Of a stretch of 64,000 nucleotides of DNA, positions 63,605 through 64,000 are shown piece by piece. Position 1 is the first letter of the stretch; each line of letters opens with the position of its first letter. The stretch lies in contig NZ_QMFB01000002.1 of the NCBI RefSeq assembly GCF_003285015.1, forward strand, positions 509,691-573,690, in the 5' to 3' direction. The notes beneath the pieces are model-generated. The model was not told the DNA's origin. It searched no databases and saw only the letters and a program-made list of their open reading frames with translations. The DNA is from Paenibacillus contaminans. Its GTDB lineage: Bacteria > Bacillota > Bacilli > Paenibacillales > NBRC-103111. Both the position numbers and the translations under genes were made by a program.

Positions 63605-63630
63605 GTAATCAGAAACGAACATACTGTCAA
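63602..63630 (-). promoter_or_regulatory. SigA-type promoter of the M20-RidA operon
   Basis: TTGACA (63625-63630), 17-bp spacer, TACACT (63602-63607) on the minus strand. Confidence 0.75.
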
Positions 63631-63896
63631 TCGAACTCTTTCGTCATATTTTTATAAAACGTATAGGTAAGCCTGGAAAACGAATGTTTCAGTTACGGAA
63701 ATCATTTCAACCTGTTGAACTTAATGCAAGGGAGTGTACAAAAGCCGGCAAAAAGCCGAAATTTCATTCGTTGAGCTATTTATTTGCTGGAGATTTTCCG
63801 TTTTTCACAGATGCTAGATCGCAAGAAAGGCGGATACTTTTCGAGATCGCTGGTGGTTTATAAAGCGGAGAAAGCTGCAATAGCTGTACATGCAAC
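63631..63896. other. Interval between the M20 operon and the 5S rRNA gene
   Basis: No gene is supported; no ribosome-site-backed ORF. Confidence 0.4.
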
Positions 63897-63932
63897 AAAA
63901 AACCGACCACTAATTATAGTGGTCGGTTTTTT
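63897..63932 (-). terminator. Terminator of the rRNA operon
   Basis: ACCGACCACTA/TAGTGGTCGGT stem (63902-63912 with 63917-63927), T6 on the minus strand, just after the 5S end. Confidence 0.85.
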
Positions 63933-63934
63933 GT

Positions 63935-64000
63935 GCTTGGCGACGTCCTACTCTCCCAGACCCCTGCGGGTCAAGTACCATTGGCGCTGGAGGGCTTAAC
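63935..64000 (-). rRNA. rrf: 5S rRNA, 3' part only
   Basis: The minus strand ends a 5S rRNA: ...GGTCTGGGAGAGTAGGACG and TCGCCAAGC. The 5' part lies outside the window. Confidence 0.9.

Noticed and set aside
63784..63999. 71-residue ORF entering the 5S rRNA region
   Set aside because: It crosses the rRNA terminator and the 5S gene.
1..64000. CRISPR arrays, transposases, prophage or integrase genes and tRNAs
   Set aside because: None seen; no regularly spaced direct repeats or characteristic genes.

Overview
The window looks like chromosomal DNA of a spore-forming Firmicute of the Paenibacillaceae (Paenibacillus/Cohnella-like). Supporting signs are: moderately GC-rich genes with strong AGGAGG-type ribosome binding sites; T-box and S-box (SAM-I) leaders; YugN, YtxC, LiaFSR, AdeR-Ald, DUF2642, DUF3055 and DUF3905-like genes; a probable small spore protein; S-layer-homology and very large secreted carbohydrate-active proteins; menaquinone made by the futalosine route (MqnC). 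The genus is an inference. There is no phage, transposase, CRISPR array or tRNA; the window reads as stable chromosome ending in the 3' part of a 5S rRNA gene.

Layout. 1-5 kb: glnA (GSI-beta-like, with GlnR/TnrA-type boxes), a PhyH dioxygenase fused to HEAT repeats, and aroF. 5-15 kb: ispH with a DUF2062 membrane protein; an OmpR-type two-component pair next to a membrane-anchored HtrA protease; yugN; a small secreted protein; the liaFSR envelope-stress operon; a coiled-coil protein and a small spore-protein-like gene. 15.6-22 kb: a LacI regulator divergent from a 1366-residue secreted DUF4838 protein, then a 3D-domain protein. 22-28.7 kb: ytxC, thrS and thrZ, each synthetase behind its own T-box, then a HAD phosphatase. 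29-36 kb: an iron/siderophore island (yclNOPQ-like transporter, nitroreductase, Btr-like AraC regulator) with three Fur-box-like sites, then OsmC. 36-42.5 kb: mqnC, an S-box metA-metI unit, corA, an HRDC protein behind an attenuator-like terminator. 42.8-46.2 kb: two small conserved proteins and an operon of an FAD oxidoreductase with an ECF41 sigma factor, preceded by a match to the ECF41 promoter. 46.3-52 kb: two secreted proteins (choice-of-anchor-I and SLH), DUF2642 and a manganese catalase. 52-57 kb: ilvD, adeR, ald. 56.7-63.6 kb: a PhyH/AraC/AAC(3) operon and an M20 peptidase/RidA/SDR/D-serine-dehydratase-like operon. The window closes with a partial 5S rRNA gene.

The genes fall into themes: nitrogen and amino-acid metabolism (glnA, aroF, metA/metI, ilvD, ald, the RidA operon), envelope stress (HtrA with its two-component pair, LiaFSR), Fur-type iron uptake, and secreted polysaccharide or surface proteins. 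The most unusual items are the tandem thrS-thrZ pair with serial T-boxes and a mosaic-looking ThrZ, the ECF41 operon carrying its own promoter, the short terminated transcript ahead of the HRDC gene, and the two uncharacterised PhyH contexts. All statements come from reading the sequence; no database search was run.
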